NCBI RefSeq assembly: GCF_001051995.2
Contig: NZ_CP014646.1
Coordinates: 2,728,001 to 2,792,000, forward strand
Source: Thauera humireducens
Lineage (GTDB): Bacteria > Pseudomonadota > Gammaproteobacteria > Burkholderiales > Rhodocyclaceae
Length of the DNA: 64,000 nt
Reading direction: 5' to 3'
Of this stretch, positions 55,922-64,000 are shown piece by piece (positions within the stretch are counted from its first letter, which is position 1; each line of letters begins with the position of its first letter). The position numbers were made by a program, and so were the translations under genes. The notes beneath the pieces are model-generated. The model had not been told where the DNA came from, did no database searches, and saw nothing but the letters and a program-made list of their open reading frames with translations.

Positions 55922-56968
55922 ATGAACCTCGCCATCACCGCGCCCGACCAGGCGATTGCCACCGAGCTGCAACACAAGATCGACCGCAAGACCAAGCCGC
56001 TTGGCGCCCTCGGCCGGCTCGAGCCGCTGGCGCTGCAGATCGGCCTCGTGCAGCAGACGCTGACGCCCCAGTTGCGCCAGCCCCACATCGTCGTCTTCGC
56101 CGGCGACCACGGCGCGGCGCGGGCGGGCGTGTCGGCCTACCCGCAGGACGTGACCTGGCAGATGGTGGAGAACTTCCTGGCCGGCGGCGCCGCAATCAAT
56201 GTCTTCAGCCGGCAGATGGGGCTGGGGCTGACCGTCGTCGATGCGGGGGTCAATCACGACTTCGGCAAGCGCGCCGGCCTCATCGACGCCAAGATCGCGC
56301 CGGGTACGGCGAACTACATCGAACAGCCGGCGATGAGCGCCGAACAGCGCGACGCCGCCCTGCAGCGCGGACGCGAGATCACCCATGCGCTGGCGGACAA
56401 CGGCTGCAACTGTGTCGGCTTCGGCGAGATGGGCATCGGCAACACCGCCTCGGCCTCGCTGCTGACGCACTGCCTGGTCGGTGCCGAGCACGGCGCCGAC
56501 CTCTACACCGTGACCGGCCGCGGCACCGGACTGGATGACGCCGGCCTCATCCACAAGCGCGCCCTGCTCAAGCAGGCGCTGGAGCGCGGCGGCCGCCCAA
56601 CCGATCCCCTGGCGGTGCTGGCCGAGTACGGCGGCCTCGAGATCGCCATGATGGCCGGCGCCATGCTCGGCGCCGCCGAGCGCAGGATGCTGGTCCTGAT
56701 CGACGGCTTCATCGTCACCTCTGCACTGCTGGTCGCCCACGCCATCGACCCGGACGTGCTGCCCTACTGCGTGTTCGCTCATCGCTCGCAGGAACCCGGC
56801 CACGGCATCCAGCTCGACCACTTGGGAGTGGAGCCTCTGATGTCGCTGGATCTGCGCCTGGGCGAAGGCACCGGCGCCGCGCTAGCCTGGCCGCTGGTGC
56901 AGTCGGCGGTGAGCTTCCTCAACGAGATGGCGAGCTTCGAGTCGGCCGGCGTCAGCGACCAGGGCTGA
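55922..56968 (+). CDS. cobT: Nicotinate-nucleotide-dimethylbenzimidazole phosphoribosyltransferase
   Basis: A 348-residue CobT that activates the lower ligand to alpha-ribazole phosphate. Family motifs: [12 protein letters not shown] near the start, [44 protein letters not shown], and the catalytic Glu near the end ([14 protein letters not shown]). Gap of ten bases to cobS. Confidence 0.96.
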   Translation: MNLAITAPDQAIATELQHKIDRKTKPLGALGRLEPLALQIGLVQQTLTPQLRQPHIVVFAGDHGAARAGVSAYPQDVTWQMVENFLAGGAAINVFSRQMGLGLTVVDAGVNHDFGKRAGLIDAKIAPGTANYIEQPAMSAEQRDAALQRGREITHALADNGCNCVGFGEMGIGNTASASLLTHCLVGAEHGADLYTVTGRGTGLDDAGLIHKRALLKQALERGGRPTDPLAVLAEYGGLEIAMMAGAMLGAAERRMLVLIDGFIVTSALLVAHAIDPDVLPYCVFAHRSQEPGHGIQLDHLGVEPLMSLDLRLGEGTGAALAWPLVQSAVSFLNEMASFESAGVSDQG

Positions 56969-56978
56969 CGCACACGGC

Positions 56979-57785
56979 ATGCGCTACCAGCTCGAACTGT
57001 TCTTCACCGCGCTCGGCTTCTTCACCCGGCTGCCGGTGCCGGCCTGGGTGCCGTGGTCGCCCGAGCGGCTGAACCACGCGGCGCGCTTCTTCCCGCTGGT
57101 CGGCTGGGTGGTGGGCGCAACCGGCGCGGCAGGCTACGCGGTGTTCGCGCTGGTCCTGCCCGCCTCGCTGGCGGTGATCCTGTCGATGGCGGTGACGATC
57201 CGCCTCACCGGCGCCTTCCACGAAGACGGCTTCGCCGACACCTGCGACGGCCTCGGCGGCGGCTGGGATAAGGCGCAGGTGCTGGCGATCATGAAGGACT
57301 CGCGCATCGGCAGCTACGGCACCATCGGCATGGTGCTGATGCTGATGGCGAAGGCGGCGGCACTGATCGAACTCGCCCGTCTCGGCGCGACTGCCCCGCA
57401 GGGCACCGTGGCGGGCGTTGCCGCCGCACTGCTGGTCGCCCACCCGCTGTCACGCCTGGCGGCCACCAGCCTCATCCACCTGCTGCCCTACGTGCGCGAG
57501 GACGACAGTGCCAAGTCCAGGCCGCTCGCGCGCCGCCTGACGCCTGGCGAACTCACCGTCGCCGGCACCTGCGGCCTGCTGCCGCTCGCCCTGCTCGCAC
57601 CCGCGGAGGCGCTGGGCGCATTGGTCGCGGTCATCGCCGTCACGACCTGGGCCGCCCGCCTGTTCGTGCGCCGCCTGGGCGGCTACACCGGCGACCTGCT
57701 CGGCGCGACCCAGCAACTGGCCGAACTCGCGGCCTACCTCGGCCTGCTCGCCGCCGCGCACATCGCGCCCCTGGCCACCGCATAG
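56979..57785 (+). CDS. cobS: Adenosylcobinamide-GDP ribazoletransferase
   Basis: A 268-residue membrane enzyme that joins adenosylcobinamide-GDP to alpha-ribazole (phosphate). Signatures: [25 protein letters not shown], the metal-binding [15 protein letters not shown] and KDSRIGSYG. Helices fill most of the remainder. Confidence 0.95.
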   Translation: MRYQLELFFTALGFFTRLPVPAWVPWSPERLNHAARFFPLVGWVVGATGAAGYAVFALVLPASLAVILSMAVTIRLTGAFHEDGFADTCDGLGGGWDKAQVLAIMKDSRIGSYGTIGMVLMLMAKAAALIELARLGATAPQGTVAGVAAALLVAHPLSRLAATSLIHLLPYVREDDSAKSRPLARRLTPGELTVAGTCGLLPLALLAPAEALGALVAVIAVTTWAARLFVRRLGGYTGDLLGATQQLAELAAYLGLLAAAHIAPLATA

Positions 57786-57799
57786 GACATCACTCCGTC

Positions 57800-58351
57800 A
57801 TGGAACTGCACCTCATCCGCCATCCGCGCCCCGCGATCGAGCCGGGGGTCTGCTACGGCCAGCACGACATCGGCCTTGCCGAATCCGCCACTGAGGTCGC
57901 AGCGCGCCTGCGCCCGCTGCTGCCCGACCGCTTCGCGCTGCACGCCAGCCCGCTGATCCGCGCCCGGCTGCTCGCAGAGGAACTCGGCACTCCGCAACTG
58001 GACGCGCGCCTGAAGGAGATCCACTTCGGCGAATGGGAAGGCCGCACCTTCAGTGCCATCGGCACCGCCATCGACGACTGGGCCGCCGACCCGCTCGGCT
58101 TCCGCGCGCCGGGCGGCGAATCCGCGCGCGAGATGACGACCCGCGTGCTGCACTGGCTCAGCGACCTGCAGCTATCCGCACCGGAAGAGCCGGTGGTGAT
58201 CGTCGCCCACGGCGGCCCGCTGCGCGCGATCGCCGGCCACCTGCTCGGCCTGCCGCCCGAGCGCTGGCTGGGGCTGGACTTCGGCTGCGGGCAGGTGACG
58301 CGGCTGGACGTGGAGAACTGGGGGGTGGTGCTGCGGTGGTTCAACCGCTGA
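57800..58351 (+). CDS. cobC: Alpha-ribazole phosphatase (histidine phosphatase family)
   Basis: A 183-residue phosphoglycerate-mutase-like phosphatase. The catalytic loop reads LIRHPRP with His8, where most family members have RHG; CYGQHDIGL, SPLIRARLLAE, EIHFGEWEGR and VAHGGPLRAI complete the site. In this operon it should dephosphorylate the nucleotide-loop intermediate. Fourteen bases after cobS. Confidence 0.9.
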   Translation: MELHLIRHPRPAIEPGVCYGQHDIGLAESATEVAARLRPLLPDRFALHASPLIRARLLAEELGTPQLDARLKEIHFGEWEGRTFSAIGTAIDDWAADPLGFRAPGGESAREMTTRVLHWLSDLQLSAPEEPVVIVAHGGPLRAIAGHLLGLPPERWLGLDFGCGQVTRLDVENWGVVLRWFNR

Positions 58352-58417
58352 GCCGGGCGCCTGACGGCCGGCCGCTTCGTGGGATAATCCGGCCGTTCCA
58401 AGGCTCACGGTCCGCCC

Positions 58418-59731
58418 ATGCTTTCAGCGCTGCCCCAATTCGCCAACGCCCGCGTGCTCGTCGTGGGCGACCTCATGCTGGACCGCTACTGGCATGGTGC
58501 GACCGCGCGCATCTCGCCGGAGGCGCCGGTACCGGTGGTGCAGGTCCGCGATGACGAAGTGCGCGCAGGCGGCGCCGGCAACGTCGCACTCAACGCCGCG
58601 GTGCTCGGCTGCACGGCCCGCCTCGTCGGCCTCGTCGGCGAGGACGAAGCCGGGCGCCTGCTGGCCGAGCGCCTTGCCGCACGCGGCGTGGATTGCCGGC
58701 TCCAGATCGTCGCGGATGCGCCCACCATCACCAAGCTGCGCGTCATCAGCCGCCACCAGCAGCTCATACGCCTCGATTTCGAGGAACGCTTCGCCCCGCA
58801 TCACGCGGCGCGCGTCACCGCGACCACGCACGATGCACTCGAGGGCGTGCAGGCGATGATCCTGTCGGACTACGCCAAGGGCACGCTGGGCGACCCTCAG
58901 GCCCTAATCCACCTGGCGCGCGAACGCGGCGTGCCGGTGATCGTCGACCCCAAGGGCCAGGATTTCGGCCGCTACCGCGGCGCCACGGTGGTCAAGCCCA
59001 ACCTTGCCGAGTTCGAGGCGATCGTGGGTCCGTGCGCGGACGATGACGAACTGGTGGAACGCGGCAGACGGCTGTGCGCGGATCTCGAACTGGAAGCGCT
59101 GCTGATCACCCGCAGCGAGCGCGGCGTGACGCTGATCCAGCGCGGACAGCCCGCCTGGCACCTGCCTGCCCATGCGCGCGAAGTGTTCGACGTCACCGGC
59201 GCAGGCGACACGGTCTCGGCCACGCTGGGCTGCAGCCTCGCCGCCGGCCTGTCGCTGCGCGACGCCACCGCACTGGCCAACCTCGCGGCCAGCATCGTGG
59301 TCGGCAAGCTCGGTACGGCCACCGTGTCGGTGGATGAACTGCGCGCGGAACTGAACGCCCACGCCCCGCGCCCGCGCGGCCTGATCGAAGCCGCCGAGGC
59401 GCGCGACGCCATCGCCACCGCGCGCCGCCTGGGCGAACGCACCGTGGTGGCGGTCGGCCCCTTCGCCCCCTTCGACACACCGCGTCTCGCCTACCTCGAA
59501 GCGGCCGCCGCGCGTGGCGACCGGCTGCTGGCGCTGCCGCTCGCCGACGACGCCAGCGCCGGACTGCTGCCCGCACTGCGCATCGTCGACTGGGTGGTGG
59601 CGGCCCGGGACGCGGCGGAGCTGCACGACCTGCTGCAGACCCTGCAGCCCGACCTCATCGCTCTGCCGGCCGCCCACGCCGGGAACATTCCACAGACGAC
59701 CGCCGAAGTGGTCGTGCTGCCCGGCGGCTGA
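58418..59731 (+). CDS. HldE-like heptose-phosphate kinase with degenerate adenylyltransferase domain
   Basis: A 437-residue protein. Residues 1-330 are a PfkB/ribokinase-type kinase very like HldE domain 1 (VLVVGDLMLDRYWHG, RAGGAGNVALNAAVLG, VKPNLAEFEAIVG, DVTGAGDTVSATLG). Residues about 341-437 align in pattern with HldE domain 2 (RLAYLEAAAARGDRLLAL, IVDWVVAARDAAELHDLLQ) but the HXGH nucleotide-binding site is replaced by a GPFAPFDTP stretch. The kinase should act in LPS heptose synthesis; the second domain is probably inactive. Confidence 0.85.
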   Translation: MLSALPQFANARVLVVGDLMLDRYWHGATARISPEAPVPVVQVRDDEVRAGGAGNVALNAAVLGCTARLVGLVGEDEAGRLLAERLAARGVDCRLQIVADAPTITKLRVISRHQQLIRLDFEERFAPHHAARVTATTHDALEGVQAMILSDYAKGTLGDPQALIHLARERGVPVIVDPKGQDFGRYRGATVVKPNLAEFEAIVGPCADDDELVERGRRLCADLELEALLITRSERGVTLIQRGQPAWHLPAHAREVFDVTGAGDTVSATLGCSLAAGLSLRDATALANLAASIVVGKLGTATVSVDELRAELNAHAPRPRGLIEAAEARDAIATARRLGERTVVAVGPFAPFDTPRLAYLEAAAARGDRLLALPLADDASAGLLPALRIVDWVVAARDAAELHDLLQTLQPDLIALPAAHAGNIPQTTAEVVVLPGG

Positions 59732-59778
59732 TCCTTCAGGACGGACCGGCCACCGGAGCGCAGCGCAGCGCCGCGCGC

Positions 59779-61107
59779 TCAGGCGCGGCCGATGCCGTAG
59801 TAGGTCCAGCCCTCGCTGCGCAGGCGCTCGGGGTGGTAGAGGTTGCGGCCATCGACGATGACCTTGGCGCGCAGGCGGTTCTGGATCTCGTCGAAATCCG
59901 GCGCGCGGAACTGCTGCCACTCGGTGCAGATCGCCAGCGCGTCGGCGCCATCCAGCGCTGAATACTTGTCGGCGGCGAGGCTGAAGGCGGGCCCTTCGGG
60001 ATAGATGCGGCGCGTCTCTTCCATCGCCACCGGGTCGAAGGCCTGCACCTTCGCGCCCGCCTGCCACAAGGCCTCGAGCAGCGCGCGGCTCGGCGCCTCG
60101 CGCATGTCATCCGTGTTGGGCTTGAAGGACAGCCCCCACACCGCGATCGTCTTGCCACGCAGCGCCTGCGGCCCGCCGAAATGCTTCGCCAGCTTGGCGA
60201 ACAGCACCTGCTTCTGCCGGTTGTTGACCGCCTCCACCGCCTTGAGCAGCGAGGCCTCGTAGCCGATCTGCTGCGCAGTACGCTCGAGCGCCTGCACGTC
60301 CTTCGGGAAACAGCTCCCGCCGTAGCCGCAACCGGGGTAGATGAAGTGGTAGCCGATACGCGGATCGGCGCCGATGCCCTTGCGCACCTCCTCGATGTCC
60401 GCGCCCAGGATCTCGGCCATGTTGGCCAGTTCGTTCATGAAGCTGATCTTGGTCGCCAGCATCGCGTTGGCAGCGTACTTCGTCAGTTCGGCGCTACGCA
60501 CGTCCATGAACATCGTGCGCTCGTGGTTGCGGTTGAAGGGCTCGTACAGTTCGCGCATCAGTTCGCGCGCGCGCGGCGAGACGGTGCCGATGACGATGCG
60601 GTCCGGCTTCAGGAAGTCGCCGACGGCCGCCCCTTCCTTGAGGAATTCCGGGTTGGAGACGACATCGAACGGCACCTCCACCTTGCGCTCGGCCAGCACC
60701 TGCTCGACGCGGGCGCGCACCTTGTCCGCCGTGCCCACCGGCACCGTCGACTTGTTGATGATGACGCGGTAGCCGTCCATGTTGCGCGCGATGCTCTCGG
60801 CCACCGACAGCACGTACTGCAGATCGGCCGAGCCGTCCTCGTCCGGCGGCGTACCGACGGCGATGAACTGGATCTCGGCATGCTTCACCGCCAGCGCGGT
60901 GTCGGTCGTGAAGCGCAGGCGACCCTCGGCGACGTTGCGTTCGACGATCGCCTCGAGGCCGGGCTCCCAGATCGGCAGCACGCCGCGGTTGAGGTTGTCG
61001 ATCTTGCGCTGATCGATGTCGATGCAGACGACGCTGTGCCCCACTTCCGCGAGGCAGGCGCCGGTGACGAGGCCGACATAGCCGGTACCGAAGATGGTGA
61101 GTTTCAT
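59779..61107 (-). CDS. ugd: UDP-glucose 6-dehydrogenase
   Basis: A 442-residue enzyme oxidising UDP-glucose to UDP-glucuronate for polysaccharides. NAD loop [31 protein letters not shown], and the catalytic Cys266 in [10 protein letters not shown]. Complete, convergent with the HldE-like gene and leading a polysaccharide gene group on the minus strand. Confidence 0.96.
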   Translation of the reverse strand: MKLTIFGTGYVGLVTGACLAEVGHSVVCIDIDQRKIDNLNRGVLPIWEPGLEAIVERNVAEGRLRFTTDTALAVKHAEIQFIAVGTPPDEDGSADLQYVLSVAESIARNMDGYRVIINKSTVPVGTADKVRARVEQVLAERKVEVPFDVVSNPEFLKEGAAVGDFLKPDRIVIGTVSPRARELMRELYEPFNRNHERTMFMDVRSAELTKYAANAMLATKISFMNELANMAEILGADIEEVRKGIGADPRIGYHFIYPGCGYGGSCFPKDVQALERTAQQIGYEASLLKAVEAVNNRQKQVLFAKLAKHFGGPQALRGKTIAVWGLSFKPNTDDMREAPSRALLEALWQAGAKVQAFDPVAMEETRRIYPEGPAFSLAADKYSALDGADALAICTEWQQFRAPDFDEIQNRLRAKVIVDGRNLYHPERLRSEGWTYYGIGRA

Positions 61108-61183
61108 GATGGGCGACGTAGGAAGAAGAAAACGGTTGGATTCATGACCCGGCGATGTTACCCGCCGATGTCCGGCAAGGGGC

Positions 61184-61846
61184 TCATTCGGGATCGAAAC
61201 GGTAGCCGAAGATGCGGATGTCCGGCTCGAAATGGCGCGCCACCATCTCGGCCAGTTCGTCCGTGTAATAGCTGCGGTAGTCCTTCTTGCGGTCGGTGGC
61301 CTGGCGCTTGTGCAGCAGCGCCGGCGGCTTCACGCCGATGCGACGACAGGCCTCGTCGAAGTCCGCAGCCAGGTTCTCGTAGCGCCCCATGAAGTCGACC
61401 AGCACCTTGCCGTGCAGGTCGATGACGTAATCGCTCTGCAGTTCGATGCTGGTATCGACGTGGAACTGGTAGGGTCGCTCCGGATCGAGCTTCCAGCGCA
61501 TGAACTGGTCGAAGGTCTCGATATGGCTCATCAGGTGCGGCCGCTCGCGCCGGATGTGATGGAAGGAGCTGACCTGCAGGTCCCACGGGTTGCGCACGAA
61601 GACGAACTTGAACAGCGTGTCGAAGGTCTCGGCCGGCAGCATCTCCTTGGCGGCGATGATCTTCGAGTGACGCGGAAACTTGATGCCGAGGCGATGACCG
61701 GACAGCGCCGACAGGCGCGAGCACAGGAACTGCACCGGGTACCACGGATCGCGCAGCCGCAGCGGACGCAGGGAATCGCGCACCGAGGTGCCGCCGGTCT
61801 TGGCAATGTGGACGAACAGGAAGTTGTACTTCAGCGACAAGAGCAT
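61184..61846 (-). CDS. Sulfotransferase family 2 domain protein
   Basis: A 220-residue enzyme with the PAPS-binding 5'-phosphosulfate loop ([16 protein letters not shown], residues 10-25) and the 3'-phosphate motif [15 protein letters not shown]. This fold sulfates carbohydrates in animals and bacterial surface glycans. It lies between ugd and two glycosyltransferases, suggesting a sulfated surface polysaccharide (inference). Confidence 0.88.
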   Translation of the reverse strand: MLLSLKYNFLFVHIAKTGGTSVRDSLRPLRLRDPWYPVQFLCSRLSALSGHRLGIKFPRHSKIIAAKEMLPAETFDTLFKFVFVRNPWDLQVSSFHHIRRERPHLMSHIETFDQFMRWKLDPERPYQFHVDTSIELQSDYVIDLHGKVLVDFMGRYENLAADFDEACRRIGVKPPALLHKRQATDRKKDYRSYYTDELAEMVARHFEPDIRIFGYRFDPE

Positions 61847-61885
61847 TCAGGCATCTCCACAACCCGCAACCCGCGGGCCGAGCAT

Positions 61886-62983
61886 TCACACCAGGCCGAG
61901 GGCCTCGAGATAGGCGGCCGCCGACGCATCGCGGTTGTAGGCCGCCACGGAGCCTTTCAACGCATCGGCCGGCAAGGGCGCATCGAGGGTACGCGCCATC
62001 GCGTCCCCCAATGCATCGGCGTCGCCCACGGCCACCAGGGGGCCAAAACGACCGCCGGCCAGCACCTCGCACGGGCCGCTCGGGCAGTCGGTCGCCACGC
62101 TCGGCGTACCCAGCGCCAGCGCCTCGGTCAGCACGTTGGGCGATCCCTCCCACGCCGAACTCAGCACGAACAGATCGGCGCGCGCCATCCACGCATACGG
62201 GTTGGGCGTGAAGCCCGGCAGGGCCACGTCCCCGGCCACACCAAGTTCCGCGGCGAGCGCTTCCAGCCGGCCCCGGTGGCGGCCCTCGCCGAGGATCACG
62301 AGGCGCGCCGGGCGCTGACGCCGCAGGCGGGCGAAGGCGCGCACCAGGGTCGGGAAGTCCTTCTGCTCGGTGAGCCGGCCCGCGCCGAGGATCAAGGGTT
62401 GCGCGCGGTCGCCGAACCACGGGTGGTCGACCACCTGCGCCGCCTGCTCGGCCAGCCGCGGCGTCACCACCGGATTGCGGATCACCTGCAGGCGCTCGCG
62501 CGGCAGGCCGGTCAGGCGCACCGTGTCCTCGAGCACGCCGTCCGACACGCACACCACACGATCGACCGAGGTGTAGAGCAGCCGCATCGGCGCCACCCTC
62601 AGCCAGCGGGCAATGCCCGAACGCCCCTCGAGTGCAGCCGACAGGTTCGTGCCGAGCCGGCCGACGATGCGCACCGTGCTGCCGGCAAGGCGGCGCGCCA
62701 TCACCGCGGCCCGGATCGCCCTGTCCTTGGCAGCGAGCAGCGCATCGGGCCGGTTCTCGCGCAGGTAGCGCGCCAGCGGCCACACCGCCAGCCCGCTATG
62801 GCGCACACCGAGGTCAATTAGGCGTACCCCGGGCGGCAGCGTGCCGAGATGCGCGCTGTCGGCACGGATCGCGAGCAGGTCGACCTGCACGCCGCGCGCG
62901 GCGAACCCTTCGATCAGGTTCAGCACCATGCGCTCGACGCCACCCTCGCCAGAGAACGAGATGAACACCGCCAGACGACTCAT
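61886..62983 (-). CDS. Glycosyltransferase family 4-type protein
   Basis: A 365-residue GT-B glycosyltransferase. SFSGEGGVERMVLNLIEGFA at the N-terminus and LILGAGRLTEQKDFPTLVRA plus the SSAWEGSPNVLTEALALG catalytic Glu stretch are GT4 landmarks. Its ATG overlaps the stop of the neighbouring glycosyltransferase (ATGA). Strongly similar to that neighbour in the C-terminal half. Confidence 0.92.
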   Translation of the reverse strand: MSRLAVFISFSGEGGVERMVLNLIEGFAARGVQVDLLAIRADSAHLGTLPPGVRLIDLGVRHSGLAVWPLARYLRENRPDALLAAKDRAIRAAVMARRLAGSTVRIVGRLGTNLSAALEGRSGIARWLRVAPMRLLYTSVDRVVCVSDGVLEDTVRLTGLPRERLQVIRNPVVTPRLAEQAAQVVDHPWFGDRAQPLILGAGRLTEQKDFPTLVRAFARLRRQRPARLVILGEGRHRGRLEALAAELGVAGDVALPGFTPNPYAWMARADLFVLSSAWEGSPNVLTEALALGTPSVATDCPSGPCEVLAGGRFGPLVAVGDADALGDAMARTLDAPLPADALKGSVAAYNRDASAAAYLEALGLV

Positions 62984-64000
62984 TGGAACTCCCTGAAGCC
63001 AAGCGCGGCAAGGTAGGCGCGGGCGCTGGATTCGTCCGTGTACCCCTGCACCGCGGCGCGCGACGCCGCGGCGGAGGTCGGCGCGTCGAGCTGCCGCAGC
63101 AGGCCCGCCGCCAAGGCATCGACAGCGCCCACCGGCACCAGCGGACCATGACGGCCCCCCTCCAGTACCTCGCGCGGCCCGCTCGGGCAGTCGCACGCCA
63201 CGCTCGGCACCCCCAGCGCCAGCGCCTCGATCAGCACCACGGGCATCCCCTCCCAGCGCGAGGTCAGCGCGAACACGGCCGCACGCGACATCCACGCATA
63301 GGGGTTGGGGCAGAAGCCGGGCAGCGCCACGTCGGCCGAGACGCCCAGTTCGACCGCCAGCTTCTCCAGCTCTCCGCGGCGGCGGCCTTCACCGAGAATG
63401 AGCAGGCGGCAGGGGCGCTGCGCACGCACGCGGGCGAAGGCACGCAACAGGGTGGCGAAATCCTTGCGCTCGGAAAGTTCGCCGACCCCGAGGATCAGCG
63501 GCGGCTCGCCGGCGCCCAGCCACGGATGCTCGACCGCCTCGGCCGCCCTGGCGGTCATCGCCGGGGTGATGATCGGGCTCGGGACGACGCGGATGTGATC
63601 GCGCGCAAGGCCCGTATAGGCCGCGAGATCGTCGGCCACCCCGCGCGAAGGCACCAGCACGGCTTCGGCCGCCGGATACATCCAGCGCATCGACGTGCGC
63701 TGCAGCCAACGCTCGAAGGCGCCGCGGCTCGCCAGATTGACCGACACCGTCGTGCCGAGGCGCACCCCGACCCGCGTGGGCACATGCGCCATCCAGCGCG
63801 CGAACAAGGCCGCGCGGTTTACGCGGTCCTTGTCCGACAGCATCGCCTGTGGCCGCTCGCGGCGCAGGTAGCGGACCACACCCGGAATCGCCGTGTTCAC
63901 GTGACTCACGCCCAGCGGCAGGTAACGGACGCCGTCGGGCAGCGCATCGAACCTGGGTCCATGTCCGTCCACGCCGAGCACGTCGACCCGCAGGCCCAGG
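62980..64000 (-). CDS. Glycosyltransferase family 4-type protein, 5' end outside window
   Basis: About 340 residues visible. The frame continues past the right edge and lacks the N-terminal Gly-rich loop, so the start lies outside. LILGVGELSERKDFATLLRA, NPYAWMSRAAVFALTSRWEG and PSVACDCPSGPREVLEGGR parallel the next gene almost word for word, so the two are tandem paralogues. Confidence 0.9.
   Translation of the reverse strand, partial: LGLRVDVLGVDGHGPRFDALPDGVRYLPLGVSHVNTAIPGVVRYLRRERPQAMLSDKDRVNRAALFARWMAHVPTRVGVRLGTTVSVNLASRGAFERWLQRTSMRWMYPAAEAVLVPSRGVADDLAAYTGLARDHIRVVPSPIITPAMTARAAEAVEHPWLGAGEPPLILGVGELSERKDFATLLRAFARVRAQRPCRLLILGEGRRRGELEKLAVELGVSADVALPGFCPNPYAWMSRAAVFALTSRWEGMPVVLIEALALGVPSVACDCPSGPREVLEGGRHGPLVPVGAVDALAAGLLRQLDAPTSAAASRAAVQGYTDESSARAYLAALGFREFQ

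Overview
This window is high-GC bacterial chromosome. Gene content and style point to a betaproteobacterium of the Rhodocyclales (Thauera/Azoarcus/Aromatoleum type): a respiratory formate dehydrogenase locus with DUF3305/DUF3306 neighbours, extensive cobalamin synthesis and uptake genes, RhlE, ArgP/ArgO and an exopolysaccharide edge. The assignment is by protein style only. Both ends cut through genes. I saw no rRNA, tRNA, CRISPR array or insertion sequence.

Layout. (1) 1-11418: a minus-strand formate dehydrogenase cluster (gamma, small lipoprotein, beta, alpha, Tat-signal peptide protein, TorD-like chaperone, a 702-residue multi-FeS protein, DUF3306, DUF3305), facing plus-strand fdhD, mobA and a DNA-binding/PBP-like regulator that serve molybdoenzyme maturation or sensing. 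(2) 11473-18743: an accessory stretch. It holds a RelE-type toxin-antitoxin (TA) pair, glutathione reductase, a nucleotidyltransferase/HEPN pair whose toxin has lost its core, a duplicated 3' end of the glutathione reductase gene, a split type IV pilin gene pair behind a textbook sigma-54 promoter, and an ABC exporter whose membrane and ATPase genes are separated by a VapC-type TA pair. (3) 18740-31413: Uma2 protein, mobB, a sensor kinase and NtrC-type regulator, hemJ, a dehydratase/epimerase-like protein, a ferredoxin-type reductase, and three signalling proteins (HDOD, HDOD-kinase, REC-PAS-GGDEF-EAL). (4) 31504-39755: cytochrome c, queF, cobalamin genes (cobQ, cbiB, cobD, btuF-like), a Tat-exported metallo-beta-lactamase-fold protein and an M48 protease. 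(5) 40044-47565: rhlE, a CoA-transferase, HPP/CBS proteins, psd and argO/argP. (6) 47596-58351: a seven-gene cobalamin uptake/salvage operon (btuB-C-D-F, cobO, cobA, cbiA) behind a cobalamin riboswitch, and divergent cobU-cobT-cobS-cobC. (7) 58418-64000: a HldE-like kinase with a degenerate second domain, UDP-glucose dehydrogenase, a sulfotransferase and two tandem glycosyltransferases.

How it fits together. Formate oxidation in the periplasm would feed electrons through FeS and cytochrome b subunits to quinone, with FdhD, MobA and MobB supplying the sulfurated bis-MGD cofactor. The cobalamin genes cover uptake, adenosylation, lower-ligand activation and nucleotide-loop assembly; most of the corrin-ring steps must lie elsewhere.

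The least ordinary part is 13.3-18.8 kb. There a short PilA-N-like gene and a secreted PilA-C-like partner precede a large hairpin and an ABC exporter, and TA modules and a partial gene duplication have reshuffled the surroundings. The only gene-free stretch above 300 bases is 54853-55317, which carries the riboswitch. The 39756-40043 gap (288 bases) holds nothing I recognise.
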